Origin: Flavobacteriales bacterium UBA4585
GTDB taxonomy: Bacteria > Bacteroidota > Bacteroidia > Flavobacteriales > Schleiferiaceae
Assembly: GCA_949487015.1 (NCBI GenBank)
Contig: CATAQZ010000088.1
Coordinates: 1 to 7,127, forward strand
Length of the DNA stretch: 7,127 nucleotides
Direction of reading: 5' to 3'
A program made the translations under genes and the position numbers. Shown here one piece after another: positions 6,609 to 7,127 of the stretch; position 1 is the first letter of the stretch; each line of letters opens with the position of its first letter. The notes under the pieces are model-generated. The model was not told the origin of the DNA. It ran no database searches and saw only the letters and a list, made by a program, of their open reading frames with translations.

Positions 6609-6640
6609 TAAATTTACTATGCATGCATAATAATTCCAAA
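6609..6640 (-). promoter_or_regulatory. Promoter of the etfBA-nuclease-CNT-ruvC unit (TTTG, 20-base spacer, TAAATTTA)
   Basis: Read on the minus strand, TTTG at 6640-6637 is followed after 20 bases by TAAATTTA at 6616-6609. This fits the Bacteroidota promoter form TTTG-N17-23-TAnnTTTG with one mismatch, the final G. Transcription would start near 6602-6604, giving a leader of about 20 bases before the etfB ATG. The other candidate -7 box, TTTCTTTG at 6644-6637, has no -33 partner. Confidence 0.5.
6618..6629. promoter_or_regulatory. Perfect 12-base palindrome TATGCATGCATA in the etfB promoter spacer, possible operator
   Basis: TATGCATGCATA is self-complementary over all 12 bases. It lies within the 20-base spacer between the two boxes of the proposed etfB promoter, one base from the -7 box. 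A dimeric regulator bound there would block or reshape the promoter. This is inference; no regulator gene is in the window. Confidence 0.35.
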
Positions 6641-6674
6641 GAAAAGTCGTCCGATTTGCGCTTTTATCTTTTCT

Positions 6675-6708
6675 CTAACCGGAAGGAGATAAAGTCCGTT
6701 AGTTTTTT
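6675..6708 (+). terminator. Terminator-like hairpin with T-tract in the etfB-pdhB divergent region
   Basis: CTAACCGG (6675-6682) pairs with CCGTTAG (6696-6702): seven base pairs with one bulged C and a 13-base loop. TTTTTT follows at 6703-6708. The T-tract is on the plus side, so it would stop rightward transcripts, yet no plus-strand gene lies upstream of it. It may insulate pdhB from stray transcription out of the etf region or act in a long pdhB leader. Stability is moderate. Confidence 0.4.
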
Positions 6709-6777
6709 AAGAATTGGGCTGATTTTTAAGGAATGCGTAACGATCCTCTAAAAAATTGGCGCTCCAGCCAGCGAAAG

Positions 6778-6801
6778 GGTGCGCTAGGTCCTCTTTGCAC
6801 C
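6778..6801. promoter_or_regulatory. Inverted repeat GGTGC-N14-GCACC directly upstream of the pdhB -7 box
   Basis: GGTGC (6778-6782) and GCACC (6797-6801) form a dyad that ends one base before the TATATTTG box and covers the place where a -33 box would be expected. Allowing a bulged G, the arms extend to AAGG(G)TGC and GCACCTT. The position suits a regulator binding site; the evidence is the symmetry alone. Confidence 0.3.
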
Positions 6802-6802
6802 T

Positions 6803-6810
6803 TATATTTG
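6803..6810 (+). promoter_or_regulatory. Bacteroidota -7 promoter box (TATATTTG) of pdhB
   Basis: TATATTTG is an exact match to TAnnTTTG, 21 bases before the pdhB ATG, so the leader would be only about 15 bases. No TTTG or TTG stands 17-23 bases upstream; the inverted repeat at 6778-6801 occupies that stretch. Confidence 0.6.
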
Positions 6811-6831
6811 CCGCCTACTACATCAAGATTT

Positions 6832-7127
6832 ATGAAAACAATTCAGTTTAGAGAGGCCGTTTGTGAGGCCATGACCGAAGAAATGCGCCGCGATGATAAC
6901 ATCTTTTTGATGGGCGAAGAGGTTGCGGAGTACAACGGTGCCTACAAAGCATCTAAAGGTATGTTGGACGAATTTGGTCCAAAGCGTGTTTTAGACACGC
7001 CTATTGCAGAATTAGGTTTTGCAGGAATTTCAGTGGGTGCAGCAATGAATGGATTGCGTCCTATCGTGGAATTCATGACCTTCAACTTCTCGATGGTGGC
7101 GATCGATCAGATCATCAACAACGCTGC
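6832..7127 (+). CDS. pdhB: Pyruvate dehydrogenase E1 component subunit beta (3' end outside window)
   Basis: The first 98 residues of a transketolase-like E1-beta subunit are present; the gene runs off the right edge, so about two thirds of the usual ~325 residues are missing. Recognisable segments are MKTIQFREAVCEAMTEEMRR, then FLMGEEVAEYNGAYKASKGM (25-44), VLDTPIAELGFAGISVGAAM (53-72) and EFMTFNFSMVAIDQIINNA (80-98). Glu60 of DTPIAE corresponds to the conserved Glu that activates the thiamine diphosphate cofactor. With E1-alpha this subunit decarboxylates pyruvate and transfers acetyl to the E2 lipoyl group. Branched-chain 2-oxoacid dehydrogenase E1-beta is the main alternative, but the EVAEYNGAYK wording fits the pyruvate enzyme. 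The ATG at 6832 is chosen because the conserved domain starts right there and a TAnnTTTG box lies just upstream. It is transcribed divergently from the etf unit. Confidence 0.92.
   Translation, partial: MKTIQFREAVCEAMTEEMRRDDNIFLMGEEVAEYNGAYKASKGMLDEFGPKRVLDTPIAELGFAGISVGAAMNGLRPIVEFMTFNFSMVAIDQIINNA

Noticed and set aside
6663..6693. Alternative hairpin TTTATCT/AGATAAA
   Set aside because: It has only A/T-rich pairing with a 17-base loop and competes with the better stem at 6675-6702 that is followed by a T-tract.
6704..6734. Direct repeat TTTTTAAG(G)AAT, 19 bases apart, in the divergent region
   Set aside because: It is short, AT-rich and partly made of the T-tract of the hairpin; not enough to call a regulatory repeat.
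6850..6858. AGAGAGGCC in pdhB repeats the arm of the terminator at 1515-1523
   Set aside because: A single 9-base match is expected by chance in a window of this size, and here it is part of the conserved E1-beta coding sequence.
1..7127. Mobile elements, CRISPR array, tRNA or rRNA genes, phage or defence genes
   Set aside because: Nearly all bases are assigned to recognised core genes; no repeats with spacers, transposase motifs, or RNA gene patterns were seen.

Overview
The window looks like chromosomal DNA of a Bacteroidota bacterium, most likely a flavobacterium-like member (Flavobacteriia). Four things point there: a PorV/PorQ-family outer-membrane protein paired with the end of a large secreted protein; promoter elements of the Bacteroidota type (TAnnTTTG) instead of the usual -35/-10 boxes; no evident Shine-Dalgarno sequences; and gene pairs I recall as common in this phylum (greA with a HIT gene; etfBA with a bifunctional nuclease and a CNT nucleoside transporter, divergent from pdhB). 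I see no mobile element, CRISPR array, tRNA or rRNA gene. This is a core-genome region, not an accessory island, and I found no clear undescribed system. The most interesting signals are regulatory.

Layout. Bases 3-1488 (+) hold the 3' end of a large secreted protein gene and, 13 bases later, a complete PorV/PorQ-family gene. A hairpin with a T-tract follows at 1517-1540. Just before that hairpin is a TAnnTTTG box, so the hairpin may lie inside the leader of the next unit, greA-HIT (1558-2450, +). The HIT gene runs tail to tail into ruvC, and their coding sequences overlap by 32 bases.

Bases 6582-2419 (-) form a tight five-gene unit: etfB, etfA, a DUF151 bifunctional nuclease with a UVR motif, a CNT-type nucleoside transporter, and ruvC. 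Gaps are 11, 0, -4 and 5 bases, which argues for one transcript. It joins electron transfer from acyl-CoA-type dehydrogenases with nucleoside uptake and nucleic-acid processing.

Bases 6583-6831 are a 249-base divergent control region. On the minus strand there is a well-spaced promoter for etfB (TTTG, 20 bases, TAAATTTA) with a perfect 12-base palindrome between its two boxes. On the plus strand there is a TATATTTG box for pdhB with no visible -33 box but a dyad in its place, and in the middle a terminator-like hairpin pointing towards pdhB. The window ends inside pdhB, the E1-beta subunit of pyruvate dehydrogenase. The region therefore places pyruvate oxidation and ETF-linked oxidation back to back, which fits shared or opposed control of carbon oxidation (inference).
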